The notes under the pieces were generated by a model. That model did no database searches and was not told where the DNA came from. It worked only from the letters and a program-made list of their open reading frames with translations. The translations under genes were made by a program, and so were the position numbers. A DNA stretch of 13,709 nt from Deltaproteobacteria bacterium (GTDB lineage Bacteria; Desulfobacterota; JADFXK01): assembly GCA_015233295.1 (NCBI GenBank), contig JADFYC010000059.1:1-13709 (forward strand), written 5' to 3'. Below, in pieces: positions 1 to 7,194 of this stretch (position 1 is the stretch's first letter; each line of letters begins with the position of its first letter).

Positions 1-810
1 TTTTTCGTGGTGATAAAGAGCGCATTCAATAATCTCCCGAGAGATGAGGCGGGTGTTCCTGAGAATCTTGGCCCCGAGGAGGGAATGCTTCTTCATCTCC
101 TCAAATTCTTCTTCAGTTAATGGTCCGGGCTTGTTAAGAATTCCTTGGGGAACCGCCGTTTTCCCCAAATCGTGAAATATGGCTCCGATACCCAGGGTCT
201 TGAGCAGGTTCGGCGAGAAATCCAGATACCGGCCCAGGGTCAAGGACAGGACACAGACATTCACCGAGTGAGTATAGGTGTATTCGTCGAAAGTCTTGAG
301 TTTGATCAGGGTCGAAGAAGCGTACCGGTTTCGAAAGACACTACTCATCAAGGCGTCCACGTTGGCTGAAACTTCCTCCAAATCGATAGGCTCCCCGTTT
401 TTGGCCTGATTTAAGAAGATCCTGGCCTTATTGATCGTGTCCTTGTAAACGTTCTCTACCCGAGTTATTTCGTCTCGCAAGGAGACCGTATCTGCGGAGG
501 CCGGCGGAGCTGCCGGAGGTGACGGTTTTGGTCCGCTGGATTTTGGTCTGGTGTCTTTGGTTTCACTATTTGGGGGGGGCGGCGCGGCCACTTGGGATAA
601 ATCATGACCGTCATCGGGTTGATCCGTATCGATACCTTTGTCGGTATTGATTTTAACAGACAATATACCGTAATGTTTTATTTTTTTTATCTCTTCTTCA
701 GATTTTATCAGCAGTTTGGACCGAAGGAAAGGATGATTGAGCCAGGACGTGGCCATGTCTTCGATATACATTCCGATTTTAAGTTGTTTCACACTGATGT
801 CTTTAAGCAT
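1..810 (-). CDS. HD-GYP domain protein with DUF3391-like N-terminus (3' end cut by window)
   Basis: Probable cyclic di-GMP phosphodiesterase, cytoplasmic. The frame is open from an ATG at 810 to the window edge, giving 270 codons without a stop. Residues 1-60 match the DUF3391-type start of such proteins (LKIGMYIED, then HPFLRSKLLIKS). Residues 62-108 are a Pro/Ser/Asp-rich linker. The HD-GYP core starts near 170: THSVNV (H181), the metal-binding HDLGK (H213-D214, K217), MKKH (H242), and HHE at 267-269, where the window stops. The downstream GYP part of the HHExxDGxGYP motif is outside, so activity cannot be fully judged. No REC, PAS or membrane segment is visible, so the input is probably the N-terminal domain. 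No strong Shine-Dalgarno precedes the ATG. It is transcribed away from nfi, in the same direction, with a candidate promoter between them. Confidence 0.93.
   Translation of the reverse strand, partial: MLKDISVKQLKIGMYIEDMATSWLNHPFLRSKLLIKSEEEIKKIKHYGILSVKINTDKGIDTDQPDDGHDLSQVAAPPPPNSETKDTRPKSSGPKPSPPAAPPASADTVSLRDEITRVENVYKDTINKARIFLNQAKNGEPIDLEEVSANVDALMSSVFRNRYASSTLIKLKTFDEYTYTHSVNVCVLSLTLGRYLDFSPNLLKTLGIGAIFHDLGKTAVPQGILNKPGPLTEEEFEEMKKHSLLGAKILRNTRLISREIIECALYHHEK
572..579. repeat. Run of eight G (C on the coding strand) inside the HD-GYP gene
   Basis: Eight identical bases within the linker of the HD-GYP gene, read as consecutive proline codons on the minus strand (residues 77-80). A change of one base would shift frame before the catalytic domain. 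Seen directly; any role is inference. Confidence 0.9.
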
Positions 811-878
811 AATAGAAGGCCATGGTTATTTTAAGGGGACCAGACAAACTTCAGATGGAGCATAATTTGATACTACAT

Positions 879-907
879 ATCATAAATGATCTCGTCCGAG
901 AATTCAA
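879..907 (-). promoter_or_regulatory. Candidate sigma70 promoter for the HD-GYP gene
   Basis: On the minus strand, TTGAAT (907-902) and TATGAT (884-879) are separated by exactly 17 bases, with 4/6 and 5/6 matches to consensus. The predicted start near 872 gives a leader of about 60 bases to the ATG at 810. It lies between nfi and the HD-GYP gene, so the latter need not depend on read-through from nfi. Prediction only. Confidence 0.5.
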
Positions 908-976
908 GAGATGATAAGACCGGATCTGATTTAAGGAATATCAGGGCTGATCGTTTGCCCTCAATGCTCCAGCGCC

Positions 977-1678
977 TTAGGCCATCTCGTCAGGTTTCGG
1001 GCAAAACCGGCCGGCAGCATGATGGGCCAGTCTGATTGGCTCGGGCAACCGGAAGCGGCGGCAGAGTTCCAAAGTCAAGGCCACACTGCCCTCAATGTCG
1101 GAGCGATGCCCCGGGGAGACATAAACGGGCTTCACGCCGGTCCTCGTCCGGACCACAGCCCCGATCACTTCCTGACCATGCCGCAAACAAACCGAACTTC
1201 CCTTCGTTGTGGGGACCGGATCATGAACACCGCACAACCGAGACTTGGCGCAACCGATGGTGGGCAAATCAATTAGTATCCCCATATGTGCGGCTATGCC
1301 CATGCCCTTGGGATGGGCCAGACCTTGCCCGTCGAACAAGACCACATCAGGAATATGGGTCAATTCTTCAAATGCCTTAACCAACGCCGGTCCCTCTCGA
1401 AAGGTGAGAAGACCGGGCACGTAAGGGAAAGGCGCAGCGGTGGCCCGGCAAACCACTTCCACTACCTGCAATTCCGGAAATGACAGGACCACAATCGCGG
1501 CTACGGCTAAGGCTGTGACGCCGCTCTGGAGAGGCCGACGGTAGGACGTGTCCGCCCCCGCGATCAAACGGATCTTACCAGGTAACGGGACGATGATCTG
1601 TTTTTCCTTTAACCGTTCTTGCAGACCGGCGGCTAAGCCGGGATCCTGCGGCCAATCATGGACGAAGGCTATACGCAT
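977..1678 (-). CDS. nfi: Endonuclease V (deoxyinosine 3' endonuclease)
   Basis: Repair enzyme that nicks DNA one phosphodiester bond 3' of deoxyinosine; cytoplasmic. With the chosen start it has 233 residues, close to E. coli Nfi (about 223). Family motifs in order: AGADTSY (catalytic D43), PYVPGLLTFRE (wedge loop, catalytic E95), FDGQGLAHP (catalytic D116), the glycine/histidine stretch GIAAHMGIL, PTIGCAKSRLCG (K145) and SPGHR (H191). The usual DGHG is DGQG here, a substitution I believe also occurs in homologues. The frame extends upstream to an ATG at 1783, but that 35-residue extension has no family resemblance. The internal ATG at 1678 starts 'MRIAFVHDWP', which resembles the usual N-terminus and has a GGGG stretch upstream. 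It stands alone, transcribed toward the HD-GYP gene, with a long divergent gap behind it. Confidence 0.95.
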   Translation of the reverse strand: MRIAFVHDWPQDPGLAAGLQERLKEKQIIVPLPGKIRLIAGADTSYRRPLQSGVTALAVAAIVVLSFPELQVVEVVCRATAAPFPYVPGLLTFREGPALVKAFEELTHIPDVVLFDGQGLAHPKGMGIAAHMGILIDLPTIGCAKSRLCGVHDPVPTTKGSSVCLRHGQEVIGAVVRTRTGVKPVYVSPGHRSDIEGSVALTLELCRRFRLPEPIRLAHHAAGRFCPKPDEMA

Positions 1679-2196
1679 AACGACATCCCCGTTGGGTTTC
1701 CTCTTCGCTAGACCACTGAGCCATATTTTAAGCGAACTAGTTTCAAATGGCAAGGGAATCAAATCGAACTTTTTGGACGCCATCCGTCCGGACTGAGATT
1801 CGTCATAATAATACTTAATTAGACACGATTAATCGCTATACGAATACAATACCTCACTATACATGAACAAAGTTGCCGATACGTGACGACGCAACGGCCA
1901 GGCCTCGCCGGCATGTGGGACCAGTCGGGAAATACCCACGCCGGCCGGGAAAGGTGACTAGAGAAATGATTCCCGCACCCTATTTACAAAGCGACTGAAT
2001 GTTCATACAATACGTTGGAATTAAACTGCGTTCGACCGGGGGCATCCTGGAATGCCTGCTGCAACTTGATCGCGGCAAGCAGCAATTGAATACAAAAAAT
2101 GATTGAGTCGATAACCAGTTAATATATGAATGATTTTATCAAAATGGGCACCCCAAAGATTATTCTGACCGCCAAAATTAGAATGCTGAATAAAAT
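1679..2196. other. Divergent intergenic region, non-coding
   Basis: About 500 bases between nfi and the first protease with no convincing coding frame; 1679-1783 could be an N-terminal extension of nfi but looks non-coding. It begins AT-rich (about 1800-1870) and contains a 10-base palindrome, CGATTAATCG (1826-1835). It continues into the GC-rich hairpin block listed separately, then a weaker interrupted stem around 2058-2088 (TGCTG/CAGCA plus CTTG/CAAG). From about 2090 it is AT-rich up to the protease promoter. No clear minus-strand promoter for nfi could be fixed. Confidence 0.6.
1872..1975. other. Compact multi-hairpin element of unknown identity
   Basis: Three consecutive stem-loops can be drawn directly. 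First, GTTGC/GCAAC (1872-1876 with 1891-1895). Second, an 11-pair stem made of GCCGGC/GCCGGC (1907-1912 with 1940-1945) and GTGGG/CCCAC (1915-1919 with 1935-1939), interrupted only by a two-base bulge and closed by a 15-base loop. Third, CGGGAA/TTCCCG (1946-1951 with 1970-1975), starting at the base after the second stem so the two could stack. There is no U-run on either side, so it is not a simple intrinsic terminator. It does not match any riboswitch, RNase P, tmRNA, SRP RNA or attC pattern that I recall. The working strand is unknown. It could be a small RNA, a leader of nfi or a short palindromic mobile remnant. Confidence 0.45.
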
Positions 2197-2225
2197 TTGC
2201 ATCTATTGTCTTTATTGACTATAAT
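2197..2225 (+). promoter_or_regulatory. Candidate sigma70 promoter for the protease pair
   Basis: TTGCAT (2197-2202) and a perfect TATAAT (2220-2225) are spaced by 17 bases. The -35 box is only a 3/6 match. The predicted start near 2232 gives a leader of about 130 bases before the first protease. No operator or alternative sigma-factor signature was recognised. Confidence 0.5.
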
Positions 2226-2257
2226 GTAGATTCAGGCCTTAAGAAGACCGCCGGTCG

Positions 2258-2359
2258 TCGGCGTCTGCGCGGCTCCGTCCTGGTCAGTGCTGGAATTGAA
2301 AGAGCCGGGGTGACATGAGAACCCAGGTTTGACGTCGGATAAATCCCTCAAAAAGAGGA
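2258..2359 (+). promoter_or_regulatory. Foldable 5' leader with hairpin over the ribosome binding site
   Basis: Possible pairings form a three-way junction. P1 is 2258-2265 with 2331-2338 (8 pairs, two of them G-U). P2 is CGGCTC/GAGCCG (2270-2275 with 2302-2307). P3 is GGGT/ACCC (2308-2311 with 2321-2324). The P2 loop contains CCTGG (2279-2283), which is complementary to CCAGG (2323-2327). This would be a pseudoknot or an alternative pairing that excludes P3. Just downstream, 2343-2349 can pair with 2354-2359 (CCTC/GAGG core, one bulged C, AAAA loop), burying the Shine-Dalgarno GAGG of the papain-type protease. This layout resembles a translational riboswitch, but no known ligand class was recognised. 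Drawn by hand and not energy-tested. Confidence 0.35.
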
Positions 2360-2363
2360 TCGG

Positions 2364-4541
2364 ATGAGAAAAAATATAAGAACACGGCTGAGTATGATCA
2401 CGTTATGGTTCCTTTTCCTTTTTTTGTCCCTGACCTTGGCTCAAGCGCAAGATAAACTTGCTTTCGAGGCTGATGATTCCATCATCCAACTTCGTGATAA
2501 GATAAGCAACAACGGCTATAGCTTCAGCGTCGGACACAACTGGGTTTATGATTTATCACAGGATGATAAAGCAAAATTATTAAGCCGTCATCCGCCTCTG
2601 AATCCCAGACCGGCCGGTGAGCCGGAAGAAATCGGTCCGATAGCCAGGCATCTTGGAAAGGCTGCTCTGCCGGCACAGTTCGACTGGCGAAGTTATAATG
2701 GTAAGTCTTACATCGGTCCGGTCAAAGATCAAGATACCTGTGGCGCTTGCTATGCATTCGGGGCCAACGCGGCGGCTGAAGGTGTGTACAACTGGGCTAA
2801 AAATAAGCCTGACGGCAACTGCGTCAATTTTTCGGAGTCGTATATCATCTGGTGTTTGGGCCGTCTATCTCAGTACTCCAATCATTTCTTCGGCTGTGAC
2901 GGGGCTGATTATGATTACGAGGAGCTTCACGCCTTAACCGTTGAAGGTGTGGCTAACACCTCCAATTTCCCTTATCAAACTTACGACCCAGGTTCATGCA
3001 CTCACTGGAGTGATCCCACCGTGGTCTTTAAGGAATGGCATCGAATTCCATGTGGTGATATCAACGCCATCAAAACCGCCATAATGACCTATGGGGTAGT
3101 AGATGCCGCGGTCTATGTCGGATCGGCTTTTGAGGCGTACCACGGCGGCATATATGAAGACACGAACACCTCATGTAACAGCACGCCCTGTTATTATACT
3201 CCAACAAACCATGCCATTTCCCTGGTCGGGTGGAACGATAATGGAGGAAACGGATATTGGATTCTCCGCAACAGTTGGGGCCAGTCATGGGGAGAGAATG
3301 GTTATATGCGGATAAGGTATACCTCAGCCGTCGTATCTTGCGAGGCGGCCTATTTAGTTCCTTCTACCTCAGCCCCGGCCCCGGCTGTTAACTCCTTCTC
3401 CCCGACCTCAGGCGCCACCAGGACCACCGTAACCATAACCGGGACCAACCTCAGCGGAGCCACGGCCGTTTCATTTGGAGGCACCGCGGCTCAATCGTTC
3501 ACGGTGGATAGCGCCACCCAGATCACCGCCGTGACCGGCACGGGAACCACGGGGACCATTAGCGTCACAACTCCGGGAGGCACGGCCACCAGCAGCGGGA
3601 CGTTTACCTGTGTCTGGAGTAAGGTAAACCTTGATTTTAACGTTGACGGGAAATCGGATACCCTTTGGCGACATGCGACCACTGGGGAAGTCTATTTGTG
3701 GACCATGAACGGCGCGACTATTTCTTCTTTGGGGTCTGTGGCTATAATCGGCGACCTGAATTGGAAGATTCAGGGGATCGGTGATTTCAACGGAGACGGA
3801 AAGGCCGATATCCTCTGGCGCAATACAGCCACGGGGGAAGTTTGGATATACCTGATGAATGGACCGGCCATTGCTTCACAGGGATCAGTTGGTTTCGCCG
3901 GTGACTCGAATTTGCAGATTCAAGGGATCGGCGATTTCAACGGGGATGGCAAAGTCGATATCCTCTGGCGCAATGCGGCCACCGGAGAAGTCTCTGTGTG
4001 GTTGATGAACGGCGCAACCGTCACGACCAAAACATCCGTTGGCACCGTTGGCGACTTGAACTGGAAAATTCAGGGAGTCGGTGATTTTAACGGAGACGGG
4101 AAGGCAGATATTCTGTGGCGCCACACCACCACGGGGCAAGTCTGGTTGTACCTGATGAATGGACCGGCCATTTCTGCCCAGGGATCTGTCGGCGTCGTCA
4201 GTGATTTAAATTGGCAGATTCAAGGGATCGGTGATTTCAATGGGGATGGCAAAGCTGATATTCTATGGCGCAACGCGGCCACGGGGCAGGTTTGGATATA
4301 CCTGATGAATGGGACGGCCATTTCTGCCCAGGGATCTGTTGGAGTCGTCGGCGACATGAATTGGAAGATTCAGGGAATCGGTGATTTCAACGGGGACGGC
4401 AAAGCTGATATTCTATGGCGCCACACCACCTCGGGGCAAGTTTGGTTGTACCTGATGAATGGACCGGCCATTTCGTCCCAAAGTTCTGTGAGTGTCGTCA
4501 GCGACCTGAATTGGAAAATTCAACTGTTATTCGGCCCGTGA
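2364..4541 (+). CDS. Secreted papain-family (C1A) cysteine protease with IPT/TIG domain and six FG-GAP-like repeats
   Basis: 725 residues. Residues 1-29 form a Sec signal peptide with a basic start, a Leu/Phe core and a likely cut after AQA. Residues 30-100 look like a propeptide. The papain domain spans about 103-335. It has oxyanion Q123, nucleophile C129 in DTCGACYAF (papains usually have CGSCWAF, so Trp is Tyr here), H283 in TNHAISLVGW and N303 in RNSWGQSWGENGY. Residues 339-416 form an IPT/TIG immunoglobulin-like domain (FSPTSGATRTTVTITGTNL). Residues 424-723 are six repeats of exactly 50 residues, each starting with a D-x-N-x-D-G-x-x-D calcium-type loop. Ends LLFGP with no sortase or PEP-CTERM tail, so it is probably released or held by its repeats. 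The start follows AGAGG at six bases. First gene of a tandem pair with a subtilase 91 bases downstream and no terminator between. Confidence 0.94.
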   Translation: MRKNIRTRLSMITLWFLFLFLSLTLAQAQDKLAFEADDSIIQLRDKISNNGYSFSVGHNWVYDLSQDDKAKLLSRHPPLNPRPAGEPEEIGPIARHLGKAALPAQFDWRSYNGKSYIGPVKDQDTCGACYAFGANAAAEGVYNWAKNKPDGNCVNFSESYIIWCLGRLSQYSNHFFGCDGADYDYEELHALTVEGVANTSNFPYQTYDPGSCTHWSDPTVVFKEWHRIPCGDINAIKTAIMTYGVVDAAVYVGSAFEAYHGGIYEDTNTSCNSTPCYYTPTNHAISLVGWNDNGGNGYWILRNSWGQSWGENGYMRIRYTSAVVSCEAAYLVPSTSAPAPAVNSFSPTSGATRTTVTITGTNLSGATAVSFGGTAAQSFTVDSATQITAVTGTGTTGTISVTTPGGTATSSGTFTCVWSKVNLDFNVDGKSDTLWRHATTGEVYLWTMNGATISSLGSVAIIGDLNWKIQGIGDFNGDGKADILWRNTATGEVWIYLMNGPAIASQGSVGFAGDSNLQIQGIGDFNGDGKVDILWRNAATGEVSVWLMNGATVTTKTSVGTVGDLNWKIQGVGDFNGDGKADILWRHTTTGQVWLYLMNGPAISAQGSVGVVSDLNWQIQGIGDFNGDGKADILWRNAATGQVWIYLMNGTAISAQGSVGVVGDMNWKIQGIGDFNGDGKADILWRHTTSGQVWLYLMNGPAISSQSSVSVVSDLNWKIQLLFGP
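3633..4532 (+). repeat. Six in-frame 150-bp repeats (FG-GAP/VCBS-like cassette 1)
   Basis: Six units of 150 bp (50 codons) with no length variation, starting at codons 424, 474, 524, 574, 624 and 674. Each unit runs from DFN(G)DGK(A)D-ILWR through a TGxVxxxxMNG turn to a D(L)NWKIQ end. Units 4 and 6 share long near-identical DNA stretches, and so do units 5 and 6, which suggests recent duplication or gene conversion. The family is known to form beta-propeller blades with bound calcium; a six-bladed fold is inference. Confidence 0.92.
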
Positions 4542-4632
4542 GCCGCGCCGGCGGGAAAAATGGAATTGCGGATATATTCTGATCTGTTAATGACCAATAA
4601 TTAAACAAGAACCCATGAGACGGAGGAAAAAA

Positions 4633-7083
4633 ATGAAAGCCAATAAAGCCTTGACTGCCTTATGTTTTATTTTGGTCTTTTTAGTTATCTCTCCGGTGTT
4701 TGGAGATGAACTCACGAACCCGAAGGATCTCCAGGAAAATGCCCAAATGCTGACCCAGCCGTCCTCGGCCGTCACAAAGACATTTTCTCGGGACAGACTC
4801 CTTGATGTGGCTAGAACTCAAGGTTATGTCAGGGTTATAGTGCAAATTGCCGTACCTGACATCGATAAATTAACGGCGGCGTCCACTGCCGTCAAAGTAA
4901 TTTCGCCCGGTGAAAAAGCTCCAGACCAGACGATGAAGGCCGATGCTGAGTTAGCCGATATGATCTCGTCCGTCACCCTTGGATTACTTTCCAATTTGCA
5001 GGGAGTTTATTACCAGGTCAATCATACCTACCAAAGCATCCCATTTGTAGCTCTTAATGTTTCAGAACAGGCGCTGCTCATATTGGAATCACTTCCTGAC
5101 GTTGTTAGTATCGCAGAAGATCGGGCGGTACCTCTGCCGGAACCTGTTCCCGCGGTTAATGCAGACCGAGAATCTTCGGCCCGAGGAGTCAGCGTGGGAG
5201 TTATTGGCGCAGACAAGGCCTGGCAGATGGGATATACCGGCGCAGGATGGTACGTGGCCATCCTTGATACCGGCATTCGCGAAACACATGAATTTTTTGC
5301 CGGTAAGACCCTGGTGGAAGCCTGTTACGCCGGCAATTCGAACTGTCCCAACGGGCAAACTACTATGACCGGACCCGGCTCAGCAGCCCTTTATGCCAGT
5401 AGCCTCTCGGGTTATGACCATGGCACTCACGTGGCCGGAATAGCCGCGGGCAAAAAAGCCGATAACAGCATCCTGGGAGTGGCCAAGGACGCTAATATAA
5501 TAGCCGTCAAAGTTTTTTCCATCTTTACCTCGGATACAAATTGCGGCGCCGGTCACTCTCCCTGTATTTTAAGTTATACCTCAGATCAAATACTCGGATT
5601 GCAATTTGTTTACAACAATCGATCCAACTTCAGTATCGCATCGGTGAATATGAGTATAGGCGGCGGTACAAAGTATTCCGACCAGAGTCTATGCGACACA
5701 AATAATGCCGCCGAAAAAGCGGCTATCGATAATCTTAGGGCCGTCGGCATAGCCACGCTCATTGCCAGTGGTAATGAATCATATTGTAACGGCATCGACG
5801 CACCCGGCTGCATCTCGTCGGCCATAGCCGTCGGCGCCACCGACGATAGCGATGTACAAGCCAGCTTCAGTAATTGGGACCCTAATTTACTAGACGTTTA
5901 CGCCCCAGGGGTCTCAATCAATTCGTCCATTGGCACCAGTGATACAAGTTATGGACTAATGAGCGGCACATCCATGGCTACCCCGCATATGACTGGTTGC
6001 TTTGCCTTGTTAAAGCAGAAGAACTCTAGTTTAAGCGTTACACAATTATTTAGTGCGGTGAATAACACCGGAGTACCAATTTCCACCTTTTGCGCAACTG
6101 GACCTTTGAAGCCGAGAATTCAGGTGGATGCAGCCTTATTATCCATCCCGGGGCCATCATCGAACAAGACTGAATTCGACTTCAACGGGGATGGAAAAGC
6201 TGATATCCTCTGGCGCAATGGGTCTAGCGGGAGTATTTGGATGTACTTTATGAATGGAACGTCCATCGGCTCACAGGGATCGGTTGGTTTCGTCAGTGAC
6301 CCGAACTGGAAGATTCAAGGATTAGGTGATTTTAATGGAGACGGGAAGGCTGATATACTATTCCGTCATGCGATCACGGGGCAAGTGTGGATGTACCTGA
6401 TGAATGGAACGGCTGTTTCTTCCCAAGGACCTGTTGCGACCGTCAGCGACTTGAACTGGTCGATTCAAGGGGTGGGTGATTTTAACGGGGACGGCAAGGC
6501 TGATGTCCTCTGGAAAAATGCGGCCACGGGGCAAATTTGGATCTGGTTGATGAATGGAACGTCCATTTCGTCACAGGGATCGGTTGGTTTTGTCGGTGAC
6601 TCGAATTGGAAGATTCAAAGAATAGGTGATTTTAACGGAGACGGGAAAGCTGATATACTATTCCGCCATGCGACCACCGGGCAGGTTTGGATGTACCTGA
6701 TGAATGGAATATCTATTGCCTCCGAAGGATCCGTGGCTAACGTCAGCAACTTGAGTTGGCAGATTCAAGGGGTCGGTGATTTTAACGGGGATGGAAAATC
6801 AGATATCCTCTGGTTCAATGTGTCCACTGGGCAACTTTGGATGTACCTGATGAATGGAATATCCATCGGTTCACAGGGACAAGTTGGTGTCGTCGGTGAC
6901 TTAAATTGGAAGATCAAAGGAATAGGTGATTTTAACGGAGACGCGAAGGCTGATATATTATTCCGCCATGCGACCACCGGGCAAGTCTGGATGTACCTGA
7001 TGAATGGAATATCTATTTCTTCCGATGGATCCGTGGCTAACGTCAGCGACTTGAATTGGCAAACTCAGCTTATAGTCCCGTGA
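4633..7083 (+). CDS. Secreted subtilisin-family (S8) serine protease with six FG-GAP-like repeats
   Basis: 816 residues from the chosen ATG at 4633, which has GGAGG six bases upstream. An in-frame ATG at 4615 lacks a ribosome site and would only add MRRRKK. Residues 1-24 are a signal peptide ending SPVFG. Residues about 65-166 resemble an inhibitor-I9-type propeptide. The S8 catalytic domain spans about 185-505: D212 in AILDTGI, H263 in DHGTHVAG, oxyanion N381 in IASGNES, S447 in SGTSMATPH. Several cysteines in the domain fit an extracellular, disulfide-bonded enzyme. Residues 516-815 are six 50-residue DFNGDGKAD repeats like those of the preceding protease, ending LIVP. The 91-base gap carries no terminator and no good promoter, so co-transcription with the papain-type gene is likely. 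A strong terminator follows at 7192. Confidence 0.95.
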   Translation: MKANKALTALCFILVFLVISPVFGDELTNPKDLQENAQMLTQPSSAVTKTFSRDRLLDVARTQGYVRVIVQIAVPDIDKLTAASTAVKVISPGEKAPDQTMKADAELADMISSVTLGLLSNLQGVYYQVNHTYQSIPFVALNVSEQALLILESLPDVVSIAEDRAVPLPEPVPAVNADRESSARGVSVGVIGADKAWQMGYTGAGWYVAILDTGIRETHEFFAGKTLVEACYAGNSNCPNGQTTMTGPGSAALYASSLSGYDHGTHVAGIAAGKKADNSILGVAKDANIIAVKVFSIFTSDTNCGAGHSPCILSYTSDQILGLQFVYNNRSNFSIASVNMSIGGGTKYSDQSLCDTNNAAEKAAIDNLRAVGIATLIASGNESYCNGIDAPGCISSAIAVGATDDSDVQASFSNWDPNLLDVYAPGVSINSSIGTSDTSYGLMSGTSMATPHMTGCFALLKQKNSSLSVTQLFSAVNNTGVPISTFCATGPLKPRIQVDAALLSIPGPSSNKTEFDFNGDGKADILWRNGSSGSIWMYFMNGTSIGSQGSVGFVSDPNWKIQGLGDFNGDGKADILFRHAITGQVWMYLMNGTAVSSQGPVATVSDLNWSIQGVGDFNGDGKADVLWKNAATGQIWIWLMNGTSISSQGSVGFVGDSNWKIQRIGDFNGDGKADILFRHATTGQVWMYLMNGISIASEGSVANVSNLSWQIQGVGDFNGDGKSDILWFNVSTGQLWMYLMNGISIGSQGQVGVVGDLNWKIKGIGDFNGDAKADILFRHATTGQVWMYLMNGISISSDGSVANVSDLNWQTQLIVP
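6178..7077 (+). repeat. Six in-frame 150-bp repeats (FG-GAP/VCBS-like cassette 2), alternating in type
   Basis: Six units of 50 codons with constant length. Units 2, 4 and 6 share ILFRHA(T)TGQVWMYLMNG and a V-A-x-V-S late section. Units 1, 3 and 5 share an ILW section and, mostly, SIxSQGSVGFV. The effective period is therefore 300 bp, two blades. One unit 6 codon departs from the calcium-loop consensus: DFNGDAKAD, with Ala for the second Gly. Confidence 0.93.
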
Positions 7084-7165
7084 GATTTCGGGACCAACAG
7101 GGCGGAAGGCCTTAAAACGGAAGACCCAGCGCAAAAGATAGAGGGCGCAGATGTTTTAAAAGGAA

Positions 7166-7194
7166 TTGACCCGTAAAGCGACACGATGTATAAT
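7166..7194 (+). promoter_or_regulatory. Near-consensus sigma70 promoter for the hicB-like/usp unit
   Basis: TTGACC (7166-7171, 5/6) and TATAAT (7189-7194, 6/6) lie 17 bases apart, the best promoter match in the window. The predicted start is about 7201-7204, roughly 66 bases before the HicB-like ATG. The -10 box overlaps the left arm of the terminator hairpin that ends the protease unit. Confidence 0.7.

Noticed and set aside
1679..1783. 35-residue N-terminal extension of endonuclease V from an ATG at 1783
   Set aside because: The extension has no family similarity, and the internal ATG at 1678 gives the usual N-terminus and length.
1826..1835. Perfect 10-base palindrome CGATTAATCG as an operator
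   Set aside because: A palindrome of this length is expected by chance about once in a region of this size, and no regulator gene is nearby.
2226..2340. Leader as a c-di-GMP-I (GEMM) riboswitch, attractive because an HD-GYP gene is nearby
   Set aside because: The conserved GEMM core with its GCAAA and GNRA features is not present; only a loose AGCCGGG similarity is seen.
3633..4532. Repeat array as a CRISPR or intergenic tandem repeat
   Set aside because: The units are 150 bp, in frame, and encode FG-GAP-like protein repeats.
4542..4575. CCGC/GCGG hairpin after the papain-type protease as a terminator
   Set aside because: Only four pairs and followed by A-rich rather than T-rich sequence.
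5610..5840. Open minus-strand frames inside the protease and other genes
   Set aside because: These are shadows of strongly supported genes, with no ribosome sites or domain content of their own.
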